Assembly: GCF_900188405.1 (NCBI RefSeq) | Contig: NZ_FZOF01000008.1 | Span: forward strand, 62,001 to 126,000 | Source of the DNA: Actinacidiphila glaucinigra | Lineage (GTDB): Bacteria > Actinomycetota > Actinomycetes > Streptomycetales > Streptomycetaceae | Reading direction: 5' to 3' | DNA length: 64,000 bases | In this document: positions 55,151-62,592 of the stretch, piece by piece | Position numbering within the stretch: the first letter of the stretch is position 1 | Layout of the letters: each line of letters starts with the position of its first letter | Program-made: the position numbers and the translations under genes | The notes under the pieces: model-generated | Database searches by the model: none | What the model saw: only the letters and a program-made list of their open reading frames with translations | Told to the model about the DNA's origin: nothing

Positions 55151-55867
55151 ATGGACAACAGTAGTGGCGTCGGCGTTCTCGACAAGGCGGCTCTGGTGCT
55201 CAGCGCACTGGAGTCCGGCCCGGCCACCCTGGCCGGGCTCGTGGGCGCCACGGGTCTCGCCCGCCCCACCGCGCACCGCCTCGCCGTCGCCCTGGAGCAC
55301 CACCGGATGGTGGCCCGCGACATGCAGGGGCGCTTCATCCTCGGCCCGCGGCTGTCCGAACTGGCCGCCGCGGCGGGCGAGGACCGCCTGCTGGCCACCG
55401 CCGGGCCGGTGCTCACGCACCTGCGCGACGTGACAGGCGAGAGCGCCCAGCTCTATCGCCGCCAGGGCGACATGCGCATCTGCGTGGCCGCCGCCGAGCG
55501 GCTGTCCGGACTGCGGGACACCGTCCCGGTCGGCTCGACGCTGCCGATGAAGGCCGGCTCCGCCGCCCAGGTCCTGCTCGCCTGGGAGGAGCCGGAGCGG
55601 CTCCACCGCGGGCTGCAGGGGGCCCGCTTCACCGCCACCGCGCTCTCCGGCGTACGGCGCCGCGGCTGGGCCCAGTCGATCGGCGAGCGGGAACCGGGTG
55701 TGGCCTCCGTCTCGGCCCCGGTGCGCGGCCCGTCCAACCGCGTGGTGGCGGCGGTGTCCGTCTCCGGCCCGATCGAGCGGCTCACCCGGCACCCCGGGCG
55801 CATGCACGCCCAGGCCGTCGTGGACGCCGCCGGCCGCCTGTCCGAGGCGCTGCGCCGCAGCGGCTGA
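55151..55867 (+). CDS. ndgR: IclR-family regulator NdgR
   Basis: A 238-residue regulator. The winged helix ([37 protein letters not shown]) is followed by the IclR effector domain ([39 protein letters not shown]). It controls amino-acid metabolism and antibiotic production in S. coelicolor and activates leuCD. The ATG at 55151 is favoured by conservation of [17 protein letters not shown]. Confidence 0.96.
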   Translation: MDNSSGVGVLDKAALVLSALESGPATLAGLVGATGLARPTAHRLAVALEHHRMVARDMQGRFILGPRLSELAAAAGEDRLLATAGPVLTHLRDVTGESAQLYRRQGDMRICVAAAERLSGLRDTVPVGSTLPMKAGSAAQVLLAWEEPERLHRGLQGARFTATALSGVRRRGWAQSIGEREPGVASVSAPVRGPSNRVVAAVSVSGPIERLTRHPGRMHAQAVVDAAGRLSEALRRSG

Positions 55868-55883
55868 GCCCCGAGCGCCGGCC

Positions 55884-56384
55884 TCAGGCCGCCCGCTCCT
55901 CGCCCGCCTTCAGCCGCTGCGCCGCCGTCTCACCGCGGCGTCCCACCGGGACGACGCCCGTCGCGGCGCCCAGCCCGAAGGCGGGCATGTCGACGTAGAC
56001 GGACTCGTAGGCGCCCGCCGGCGCGGCGTACGTCTCGTGCCAGAAGCCCACCCTGCCCTTGCCGGCCCGCGCGCGGCGGTTGAACGCCGCCCACGCGGGC
56101 CGGTGCTGCTTGTCCTGCTGGGAGGCGTACGCGAAGAGCTGCTCCGTGGACCTCCAGTACTGGACGACGTAGATCACCCGGGGCCCGCCGAACAGCAGCC
56201 GGTATCCCAGGAACCCGCTCCCGTCGTCCTGCGACAGCTCGCGCAGCATGCGCGGCATGGCACGGAACACCGGGAGCCAGCTGCCGAATGCCAGGAAGCG
56301 GTTGATCCGCATCCCGATGAGGAACACGACGATGCCGCCCTCGGCGGCGGCGGTGTTGCGGCCCGGAATCACCTGCGCGGACAT
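55884..56384 (-). CDS. DUF4188 protein
   Basis: A 166-residue protein of the DUF4188 family, sometimes described as monooxygenase- or aldoxime dehydratase-like. Visible features are IVVFLIGMRINRFLAFGSW, LLFGGPRVIYVVQYWRSTEQ and VGFWHETYAAPAGAYESVYV. It has a ferredoxin-like fold by inference and no cofactor motif. It is divergent from a MerR-type regulator with a double palindrome between them, so it is probably the regulator's target. Confidence 0.85.
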   Translation of the reverse strand: MSAQVIPGRNTAAAEGGIVVFLIGMRINRFLAFGSWLPVFRAMPRMLRELSQDDGSGFLGYRLLFGGPRVIYVVQYWRSTEQLFAYASQQDKQHRPAWAAFNRRARAGKGRVGFWHETYAAPAGAYESVYVDMPAFGLGAATGVVPVGRRGETAAQRLKAGEERAA

Positions 56385-56408
56385 GAGGAGCCCCCTGTCG
56401 GTCGTGTT

Positions 56409-56447
56409 GGATAGTGGAACTATCCATGCTTAGATAGTGCCACTATC
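56409..56447. promoter_or_regulatory. Double palindromic operator between DUF4188 and MerR genes
   Basis: GGATAGT-GGA-ACTATCC (56409-56425) and GATAGTG-C-CACTATC (56433-56447) are two perfect inverted repeats that share the half-site GATAGT and lie with centres 23 bases apart. They occupy the space between starts at 56384 and 56467 and should control both genes. Confidence 0.85.
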
Positions 56448-56466
56448 CAATGGAGGGCGCAAGGGA

Positions 56467-57111
56467 ATGCGACTGGCGGAACTGAGTGAACGCAGCGGCG
56501 TGGCCACGGCCACGATCAAGTACTACCTGCGCGAGGGCCTGCTCCCGCCGGGCCGTCGCGTCACGGCCACGCAGTCCGAGTACGGAGAGGAGCACCTGCG
56601 CCGGCTGCGGTTCGTCCGGGCGCTGATCCAGGTCGGCAAGGTGCCGGTGGCCACCGCCCGCGAGGTGCTCGCCGCGGTGGAGGACGACTCGCTCAACCAG
56701 CACATGCGGCTCGGCGCCGCCACCTTCGCCCTGCCGCACGGCCCGGACCCCGACGAGGACGACCCGGCGACCGGGACGGCCCGCCGCGAGGTGGACGGGC
56801 TGATGGCCGAACTCGGCTGGAGCCACGGCGGCGAGAAGTACGGCCCCTCCCCCGCGTACCGGATGCTCGTGACGGCGGTCGCCGCCCTGACCCGCCTCGG
56901 ATACCCCAGCAGCGCACGGCACTTGGCGCCCTACGCGCGGCTCGCCGCCCAACAGGCCGTCCACGACCTGGATCTGGTCGAGACCTACGACACCCCGCTG
57001 GAACAGGCGGCCGCCGCCGTGACCCTCACGGTGCTGTACGAACCGGTGCTGCTGAGCCTGCGCCGGCTCGCCGAGGCCGAGGAGTCCCGGCGCCGCTTCG
57101 GAGTTGAGTGA
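56467..57111 (+). CDS. MerR-family transcriptional regulator
   Basis: A 214-residue regulator. The N-terminal HTH (MRLAELSERSGVATATIKYY, LREGLLPPGR) is the MerR type, followed by a dimerisation helix (RFVRALIQVGKVPVATAREV). The C-terminal 130 residues are all-helical and contain no metal-binding cysteines, so an organic ligand is more likely. The ATG at 56467 follows AAGGGA; a start ten codons upstream lies inside the operator. It probably autoregulates and controls the DUF4188 gene. Confidence 0.9.
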   Translation: MRLAELSERSGVATATIKYYLREGLLPPGRRVTATQSEYGEEHLRRLRFVRALIQVGKVPVATAREVLAAVEDDSLNQHMRLGAATFALPHGPDPDEDDPATGTARREVDGLMAELGWSHGGEKYGPSPAYRMLVTAVAALTRLGYPSSARHLAPYARLAAQQAVHDLDLVETYDTPLEQAAAAVTLTVLYEPVLLSLRRLAEAEESRRRFGVE

Positions 57112-57165
57112 GCCCGGCCGCCGGGAACGGGGAAGGCACCGGGGAGGGGAACGGGGAAAACGGAA

Positions 57166-57193
57166 GAGGCCCCCCGCCGAAGCGGAGGGCCTC
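57166..57193. terminator. Terminator between MerR gene and tRNA cluster
   Basis: GAGGCCCCCCGC (57166-57177), loop CGAA, GCGGAGGGCCTC (57182-57193) pair with a single C-A mismatch. It lies between the convergent MerR gene and the last tRNA-Glu, ten bases from the tRNA 3' end. Confidence 0.82.
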
Positions 57194-57202
57194 CCCTCGT
57201 TG

Positions 57203-57275
57203 TACCCCCGACCGGATTCGAACCGGCGCTACCGCCTTGAGAGGGCGGCGTGCTAGGCCGCTACACAACGGGGGC
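57203..57275 (-). tRNA. tRNA-Glu (CUC)
   Basis: 73 bases. The anticodon arm is CCGCC-CTCTCAA-GGCGG, giving CUC. The acceptor stem GCCCCCG pairs with CGGGGGT and the T-arm has GGTTCGAATCC. CCA is not encoded. It is the last gene of the five-tRNA run. Confidence 0.97.
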
Positions 57276-57293
57276 AAGCCTTGAGGAAATGCG

Positions 57294-57365
57294 CTGGGGT
57301 ACCAGGACTCGAACCTAGACTAAATGAACCAGAATCACTCGTGCTGCCAATTACACCATACCCCA
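57294..57365 (-). tRNA. tRNA-Gln (CUG), variant anticodon stem
   Basis: 72 bases. The anticodon loop TTCTGGT gives CUG; T-loop GGTTCGAGTCC and acceptor TGGGGTA/TACCCCA are intact. The anticodon stem reads AGTGA/TCATT, so position 28-42 is a G-U pair, while the other copy has C-G there. It should still fold. Confidence 0.95.
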
Positions 57366-57377
57366 TGGTGTGTCAAG

Positions 57378-57450
57378 TACCCCCGACCGGATTCGAACCG
57401 GCGCTACCGCCTTGAGAGGGCGGCGTGCTAGGCCGCTACACAACGGGGGC
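57378..57450 (-). tRNA. tRNA-Glu (CUC)
   Basis: 73 bases, identical as far as I can compare to the copy at 57203-57275, with anticodon CUC. It is third in transcription order. Confidence 0.97.
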
Positions 57451-57477
57451 CCTAGCGATCCCTGCGAGAGAGATCAG

Positions 57478-57550
57478 TACCCCCGACCGGATTCGAACCG
57501 GCGCTACTGCCTTGAGAGGGCAGCGTGCTAGGCCGCTACACAACGGGGGC
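57478..57550 (-). tRNA. tRNA-Glu (CUC), stem variant
   Basis: 73 bases. It differs from the other two in a compensated pair of the anticodon stem (CTGCC/GGCAG instead of CCGCC/GGCGG). The anticodon is CUC. It is second in transcription order. Confidence 0.97.
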
Positions 57551-57567
57551 TTTGCAGAAGATCTGCG

Positions 57568-57639
57568 CTGGGGTACCAGGACTCGAACCTAGACTAACTG
57601 AACCAGAATCAGTCGTGCTGCCAATTACACCATACCCCA
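57568..57639 (-). tRNA. tRNA-Gln (CUG)
   Basis: 72 bases with anticodon stem ACTGA/TCAGT and anticodon CUG. It is the first gene transcribed in the cluster. The discriminator base is G, followed by C, and CCA is not encoded. Confidence 0.97.
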
Positions 57640-57648
57640 CCAAAACTC

Positions 57649-57666
57649 AACCCCCCGCAGGGGGTT
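57649..57666 (-). terminator. Intrinsic terminator after the HAD gene
   Basis: AACCCCC, CGCA, GGGGGTT form a seven-base-pair stem with a tetraloop, followed on the minus strand by GAGTTTTGG. It lies 62 bases past the HAD stop and ten bases before the first tRNA-Gln, so it isolates the tRNA operon. Confidence 0.8.
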
Positions 57667-57727
57667 TTGTTTGGCCGCGCTCCCCGTACCGGCCATTTCG
57701 GCCCGCCCGGGCGGCGCAGGAAGAACA

Positions 57728-58447
57728 TTACCCGATCGGTGACGGGGCTCCAAAACGAGTATCCGCCGCCAGAAGTGCGGGCAGCTCCGCGAGCCCGGTG
57801 ATCCGCCGCAGGTCCGGCGCGGTGACGGAACCCGTACGGTCCAGCCACACCCCGTACAGGCCCGCCGCGTCGGCGCCGCGCGCGTCGGTGTCGGCCTTGT
57901 CGCCGACGTAGGCGACCTCCTCCGGAGGCAGTCCCAGGGCCTCGCACGCTCCCAGGAAGGCCTCCGGGGCGGGCTTGGCGTGTCCCAGTTCCTGCGAGCA
58001 CACCAGGCACTCGAAGCGGTCGCGCAGCCCCAGCCGGGTGAGCTTGCGCTCCTGGTGGGCGGTGCTGGAGTTGGAGAGCAGGCCGTGCCGGTAGCCGGGG
58101 GTGAGGGCGTCCAGCGCCGGCACCACGTCGGGGAAGACCGACCATGCGGCCTCGAAGTGCACGTAGTAGGCGGCGAACCAGGCGTCGGCCGCGGAGTCGC
58201 TCACCGAGGGTCCCAGGAAGGCCCGGACACGCTCCCTGCGGTGCTCGGTGAAGTCCAGCTCCCCGGTGAGGAAGCGCGCGTAGTGCGTCTCCATCACCTC
58301 GCGCCAGGTGCCCAGCGCCCGCTCCTCGCCGCCGAACGCACCGAGCAGGCCCTCGGCCTCGAGGTGACGCAGCGCGCCGGTCCGCTCGGCACCCGAGTAG
58401 TCGAAGATCGTGTCGTCGATGTCCCAGAGCACGGCGCGGATCGGCAT
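57728..58447 (-). CDS. HAD-superfamily hydrolase
   Basis: A 239-residue phosphatase-fold protein. Motif I is VLWDIDDTIFDYSGAERTGA with the Asp nucleophile, motif II LLSNSSTAHQ, motif III lysine in LGHAKPAPEAF and motif IV YVGDKADTDARGADAAG. The cap is the helical C1 type (about 16-100). The substrate is unknown; phosphoglycolate-like compounds are possible. It is ten bases after the pseudouridine synthase gene. Confidence 0.92.
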   Translation of the reverse strand: MPIRAVLWDIDDTIFDYSGAERTGALRHLEAEGLLGAFGGEERALGTWREVMETHYARFLTGELDFTEHRRERVRAFLGPSVSDSAADAWFAAYYVHFEAAWSVFPDVVPALDALTPGYRHGLLSNSSTAHQERKLTRLGLRDRFECLVCSQELGHAKPAPEAFLGACEALGLPPEEVAYVGDKADTDARGADAAGLYGVWLDRTGSVTAPDLRRITGLAELPALLAADTRFGAPSPIG

Positions 58448-58456
58448 ATGCCGACT

Positions 58457-59416
58457 CTAACCCGGTGCTCCGTCCGGGGCGCCGGGGCCCGGCTGCCACC
58501 GGGTGAACAGCGTCCGGCGGCTCTCGAAACGGCGCCGGTCACCCGTCACGGGGTCGTCGAACTCCAGCACCCGGGCCAGCAGCCGCAGCGGGCGGGTGAA
58601 GTCGCCGGGCGCGAACGGCGGCAGGACGTGCGGATAGACGGGGTCGCCGAGGATCGGCACCCCCAGGGCGTTCATGTGCACCCGCAACTGGTGGGTGCGG
58701 CCGGTCTCGGGGCGGAGCCGGTAGCGGGCCAGCCCGTCGCGGTGCTCCAGCAGTTCCACGTGGCTGCGGGCGTTGGGTTCGCCGGGGACCTCGCGGGCCG
58801 CCATCTCGCCGCGCTCCTTGACGATCCGGCTCTCCACCGTGCGCGGCAGCGCCAGGGCGGGGTCGTGCCGGGCCACGGCCTCGTACTCCTTGCGCACCAG
58901 CCGGTCGCGGAAGATCGTCTGGTAGGCGCCGCGCAGCTCGGGGCGGATCACGAACATCACCACGCCCGCCGTCAGCCGGTCGAGCCGGTGGGCCGGGCTG
59001 AGCTCGGGCAGCGCGAGGTCGTGGCGCAGCCGGCTCAGCGCCGTCTCCACGACGTGGACGCCACGCGGCATGGTGGCGAGGAAGTGCGGCTTGTCGACGA
59101 CGAGCAGCCGGTCGTCCCGGTGGAGCACCTCGATCCCGAAGGGCACCGGGACCTCCGCCGGCAGCTCCCGGTGGAACCAGACGTGGCCGCCCGGGCGGTA
59201 GGCGGCGTCGGGTTCGAGCGGGCCGTCGCTCCCGTGCACCTCCCCCGCCGCGAACATGGCGTCCACCCGCTCCGGGGGCACCGCCGCGCCGAGACGGTCC
59301 ACCAGGTGGTCGCGGACCGTCGCCCAGGTCCCGGTGCCGGGCAGCCGCACGCGTACGGGATCGACCCCGCGGCGCTGGGGCAGCGGGGGAATCGGGGGCC
59401 GGGTCCTGCGGCGCAT
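58457..59416 (-). CDS. RluA-family pseudouridine synthase
   Basis: A 319-residue RNA pseudouridine synthase. The catalytic motif is SPAHRLDRLTAGVVMF with the Asp, and ETGRTHQLRVHMNALGVPIL is the C-terminal family block. An N-terminal S4-like segment is suggested (WATVRDHLVDRLGAAVPPER). The target uridine (rRNA or tRNA) cannot be deduced. It is 69 bases after gltX with a terminator between. Confidence 0.92.
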   Translation of the reverse strand: MRRRTRPPIPPLPQRRGVDPVRVRLPGTGTWATVRDHLVDRLGAAVPPERVDAMFAAGEVHGSDGPLEPDAAYRPGGHVWFHRELPAEVPVPFGIEVLHRDDRLLVVDKPHFLATMPRGVHVVETALSRLRHDLALPELSPAHRLDRLTAGVVMFVIRPELRGAYQTIFRDRLVRKEYEAVARHDPALALPRTVESRIVKERGEMAAREVPGEPNARSHVELLEHRDGLARYRLRPETGRTHQLRVHMNALGVPILGDPVYPHVLPPFAPGDFTRPLRLLARVLEFDDPVTGDRRRFESRRTLFTRWQPGPGAPDGAPG

Positions 59417-59436
59417 GACGTGGTCCGGGAAGCGTG

Positions 59437-59470
59437 CCGCCCCGGGCTCCTGGCAAGGTGCCCGGGGCGG
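59437..59470 (-). terminator. Terminator after gltX
   Basis: CCGCCCCGGGC (59437-59447) pairs perfectly with GCCCGGGGCGG (59460-59470) over a 12-base loop, 15 bases past the gltX stop on the minus strand. Confidence 0.75.
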
Positions 59471-59485
59471 ATAGGCCTACCTCGG

Positions 59486-60970
59486 TCAGCCGGCCAGCTT
59501 CGCCAGGGTGGCGTCGACGCGGGCCAGGGTGCGCTCACGGCCGAGCACTTCGAGGGACTCGAAGAGCGGCAGCCCGACGGTGCGGCCGGTGACGGCGACC
59601 CGGACCGGCGCCTGGGCCTTGCCGAGCTTGAGGCCGTGGGTCTCGCCGGCGGCGAGCACGGCGTCCTTGAGCGCCTCGGCGTTCCAGTCGGCGGCCGCCA
59701 GGTTCTCCCGGGCGGTGGTCAGCAGCGCCGAGGCGGCGGCCGGGTCCTTCATCGCCTTCTGCCAGGACGCCTCGTCCTCCACCGGCGTGTCGAGGAAGAG
59801 GAAGTCGACGTTGTCGGTGATGTCGGAGAGCACCGTCAGACGGGTCTGCGCGTGCGGCGCGATCGCCTCGAAGGCGGCCTGGTCGAACGCCTCGGGCGCC
59901 CAGGGCGCGAACGGGGCCTTCAGCCACGGGCCGCAGGCCTCGACGAACGCCTTCACGTCCAGCAGGCGGATGTGGTCGCCGTTGATCGACTCGGCCTTCT
60001 TGAGGTCGAAGCGCGCCGGGTTGGCGTTGACCGCGTCGATGTCGAAGGCGGCCACCATCTCCTCGACGGTGAAGACGTCGCGGTCGGCGGAGAGCGACCA
60101 GCCCAGCAGCGACAGGTAGTTCAGCAGCCCCTCGGGGAGGAAGCCGCGCTCCCGGTAGAGGTTGAGGGAGGACTGCGGGTCGCGCTTGGAGAGCTTCTTG
60201 TTGCCCTCGCCCATGACGTACGGCAGGTGGCCGAAGTGCGGGGTGGTGCCGTTGCCGACGCCGATCTCGGCGAGCGCGCGGTAGAGCGCGATCTGGCGCG
60301 GGGTGGAGGACAGCAGGTCCTCGCCGCGCAGCACGTGCGTGATCTCCATCAGCGCGTCGTCGACCGGGTTGACCAGCGTGTACAGCGGCGCGCCGTTGGC
60401 CCGGACGATCCCGTAGTCGGGCACGTTGTCCGGCGTGAAGGTCAGCTCGCCGCGGACCAGGTCGGTGAAGGTGATCGTCTCGTCGGGCATGCGGAAGCGG
60501 ACGATGGGCTCACGGCCCTCGCGCTCGTACGCGTCGACCTGCTCGGCGGTGAGGTCGCGGCAGTGGCCGTCGTAGCCCGAGGGGCGGCCGGCGGCACGGG
60601 CGGCCTCGCGGCGCTCGTCGAGCTCCTCGGTGGTGCAGTAGCACTTGTACGCGTGGCCGGACTCCAGCAGCTTCGCGGCGACGTCCCGGTAGACGTCCAT
60701 GCGCTGCGACTGCCGGTACGGCGCGTGCGGGCCGCCGACCTCGGGGCCCTCGTCCCAGTCGAAGCCGAGCCAGCGCATGGCCTGCAGCAGCTGCTCGTAC
60801 GACTCCTCCGAGTCGCGGGCGGCGTCGGTGTCCTCGATGCGGAAGACCAGGGCGCCCTGGTGGTGGCGGGCGAACGCCCAGTTGAACAGGGCGGTGCGGA
60901 CCAGGCCCACGTGGGGGTTGCCGGTCGGCGAGGGGCAGAAACGTACGCGTACGGGAGCTGCGCTAGTCAC
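59486..60970 (-). CDS. gltX: Glutamyl-tRNA synthetase
   Basis: A 494-residue class I synthetase that charges tRNA-Glu and, with GatCAB, tRNA-Gln. The HIGH-type motif is [18 protein letters not shown] and the KMSKS-type is [17 protein letters not shown] zinc-like cluster ([10 protein letters not shown]) lies near residue 110. It starts at a GTG and overlaps the FAH-family stop by eight bases. The Glu and Gln tRNA genes lie 2 kb downstream. Confidence 0.97.
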   Translation of the reverse strand: MTSAAPVRVRFCPSPTGNPHVGLVRTALFNWAFARHHQGALVFRIEDTDAARDSEESYEQLLQAMRWLGFDWDEGPEVGGPHAPYRQSQRMDVYRDVAAKLLESGHAYKCYCTTEELDERREAARAAGRPSGYDGHCRDLTAEQVDAYEREGREPIVRFRMPDETITFTDLVRGELTFTPDNVPDYGIVRANGAPLYTLVNPVDDALMEITHVLRGEDLLSSTPRQIALYRALAEIGVGNGTTPHFGHLPYVMGEGNKKLSKRDPQSSLNLYRERGFLPEGLLNYLSLLGWSLSADRDVFTVEEMVAAFDIDAVNANPARFDLKKAESINGDHIRLLDVKAFVEACGPWLKAPFAPWAPEAFDQAAFEAIAPHAQTRLTVLSDITDNVDFLFLDTPVEDEASWQKAMKDPAAASALLTTARENLAAADWNAEALKDAVLAAGETHGLKLGKAQAPVRVAVTGRTVGLPLFESLEVLGRERTLARVDATLAKLAG

Positions 60971-61754
60971 GCTTGATCACCTTGTTGGTGAGAGTGCCGA
61001 TGCCTTCGATGGAGACGGCGACCTCGTCGCCGACGTGGAGCGGGCCGACGCCCGCCGGAGTGCCGGTGAGGACGACGTCGCCCGGGAGCAGCGTCATGGC
61101 CTCGGTGATGTGGACGATCAGGTCCTCGATGGAGCGGATCATCTGGCTCGTGCGGCCGGACTGGCGGAGGTCGCCGTTGACGGTCGCGGTGACGGCGAGG
61201 TCGTTCGCGGCGGCGAGGTCGAGGCCGGTCTCGATCCAGGGGCCGATGGGGCACGAGGAGTCGAAGCCCTTGGCGCGCGCCCACTGCTTCTCGGCCTTCT
61301 GGGCGTCCCGCGCGGTGACGTCGTTGGCGCAGGTGTAGCCGAGGACGACCTCGGCGACCCGCTCGCGGGGGACCTCGCGGCACATCCGGCCGATGACGAC
61401 GGCGAGCTCGGCCTCGTGGTGCACCTCCTGCGAGAAGGAGGGGTACACGATGGGGTCGCCGGGGCCGATCACCGAGGTGGACGGCTTGAAGAAGGCGACC
61501 GGGACCTCCGGCACCTCGTTGCCCAGCTCGGCGGCGTGCTCGGCGTAGTTCCGGCCGATCGCGACGACCTTGCTGGGGAGCACCGGCGGCAACAGCCGGA
61601 CCTTGCTCAGCGGCACCTTGGTGCCGGAGCGCTCGTACTCGGCGAACGGGATGCCCTTGATGATGTCGAGGACGAGTCCGTCCGGGACGGACTCGTCGCC
61701 TTCGACGACGCCGAAGGCGACATTGCCGTCGATGGAGAACCTGGCGATGCGCAC
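60963..61754 (-). CDS. Fumarylacetoacetate hydrolase family protein
   Basis: A 263-residue FAH-fold enzyme. [35 protein letters not shown] and [18 protein letters not shown] carry the acidic metal ligands, and [18 protein letters not shown] the C-terminal motif. Members include hydrolases, isomerases and oxaloacetate decarboxylases; the substrate here is uncertain. It is coupled to gltX. Confidence 0.93.
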   Translation of the reverse strand: MRIARFSIDGNVAFGVVEGDESVPDGLVLDIIKGIPFAEYERSGTKVPLSKVRLLPPVLPSKVVAIGRNYAEHAAELGNEVPEVPVAFFKPSTSVIGPGDPIVYPSFSQEVHHEAELAVVIGRMCREVPRERVAEVVLGYTCANDVTARDAQKAEKQWARAKGFDSSCPIGPWIETGLDLAAANDLAVTATVNGDLRQSGRTSQMIRSIEDLIVHITEAMTLLPGDVVLTGTPAGVGPLHVGDEVAVSIEGIGTLTNKVIKRD

Positions 61755-61839
61755 GGGAAGCAGCTCACCTCACTGGCCGGAGACTGACGCTCCAGGTTAT
61801 CCCGGGGGTGGCTCCCGGCCCCGCCCGCCGAGCCGCGCC
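61755..61839. other. Gap upstream of the FAH-family gene
   Basis: An 85-base gap with a weak CCGGG/CCCGG hairpin at about 61801-61819. It may carry a promoter for the FAH-gltX pair or the end of the small gene upstream. I cannot place elements with confidence. Confidence 0.3.
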
Positions 61840-62028
61840 TCAGGCGGTCGGCAGCTCCGTCAGGACGGTACGGCGGGGGTTGGCGGTCTGCCGGGGCAGC
61901 ACGACGGCCTCCGCGCCCTCGACGGCCGGCGCGACCTCTGCGGTCCGCGCGTCCTCGGCGTCCGTCAGGTGCGCGAGGGTGGTACGGCGCGGGTTGGCTA
62001 TGGGTCGCATGATCATGGTCGTCTTCAT
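61840..62028 (-). CDS. 62-residue protein with duplicated ANPRRT motif
   Basis: I do not recognise the family. From the ATG at 62028 the product is MKTTMIMRPI, then ANPRRTTL (11-18), a 30-residue acidic/alanine spacer, then ANPRRTVL (49-56) and a short end ELPTA. The two copies are also similar at DNA level. No signal peptide or cysteine is visible. The frame is open to 62100, but the chosen ATG follows GAGG at 12 bases and keeps a palindrome upstream. It is read before the FAH-gltX genes and away from the conservon kinase. It could be a peptide precursor or a small adaptor with two binding motifs. Confidence 0.6.
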   Translation of the reverse strand: MKTTMIMRPIANPRRTTLAHLTDAEDARTAEVAPAVEGAEAVVLPRQTANPRRTVLTELPTA

Positions 62029-62592
62029 GGGCCGGTCAGAACCTCGTGTTGTACCGGGCGCCCCGCAAGGCGCGGTTGACGTAATACACGGCTGTGTCAA
62101 ACGTCAATCTATCGGCGCCTGTTCCCCGATCCGGATGCCCAATACAACTGACGGCCTGTGATTTTCCTCACGAAGGCCGGGACAAGAGGGGCGAATCGGT
62201 CGGCCGGCCGATGCCCCCCAATCCGACATCACGGCCGATCCGGACTCTTCACCCCCGGTTGGCAGCAGCCGGGCGCCGGACGGGGGACCCCAACCCCCCT
62301 GGAGAAAGCCCGGATTGCCGGAAGAAATCCGAAAGGGGACCGACACCGCGTGATCCACCGGACGCGCTGAGTCACGTATTCCACTCGAAACATGTCGGCC
62401 CTTGTTGGACGTCCGGCACTGTGCTGGAATTCCCCGGACCGCCGTATCAACAGATGCCGGCGCGCAGGGGGGAGCGTGCGATCGCCGAGCGGCGGCGGCC
62501 AATGGGTATTCCGCCGGGGGGCGGTACTCCGAAGACTCGACACCGTCCTGCCGCCCGTGCGGGGGACGCCTGGTCCAGAGGTTGCGACGCTA
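62029..62592. other. 564-base divergent gap before the conservon kinase
   Basis: This region holds the 32-base palindrome at 62076-62107, a TCGGCCGGCCGA palindrome at 62200-62211, and presumably the cvnA1 promoter. I find no gene, tRNA or recognised riboswitch in it. Base composition is slightly less GC-rich near 62095-62165 and 62370-62430. Confidence 0.4.
62076..62107. promoter_or_regulatory. 32-base imperfect palindrome upstream of the ANPRRT gene
   Basis: TTGACGT (62076-62082) and ACGTCAA (62101-62107) are perfect outer arms, and ACAC/GTGT form an inner dyad. On the minus strand it also contains TTGACG and TATTAC, so promoter and operator may overlap. It is 48 bases before the small gene. 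Confidence 0.6.

Noticed and set aside
57203..57639. A repeat array or CRISPR-like structure
   Set aside because: The repeated 72-73 base units fold as tRNAs with proper anticodon and T arms.
57980..60976. A 998-codon open frame on the plus strand
   Set aside because: It is antisense to the HAD, RluA and gltX genes, all of which have complete family motifs.
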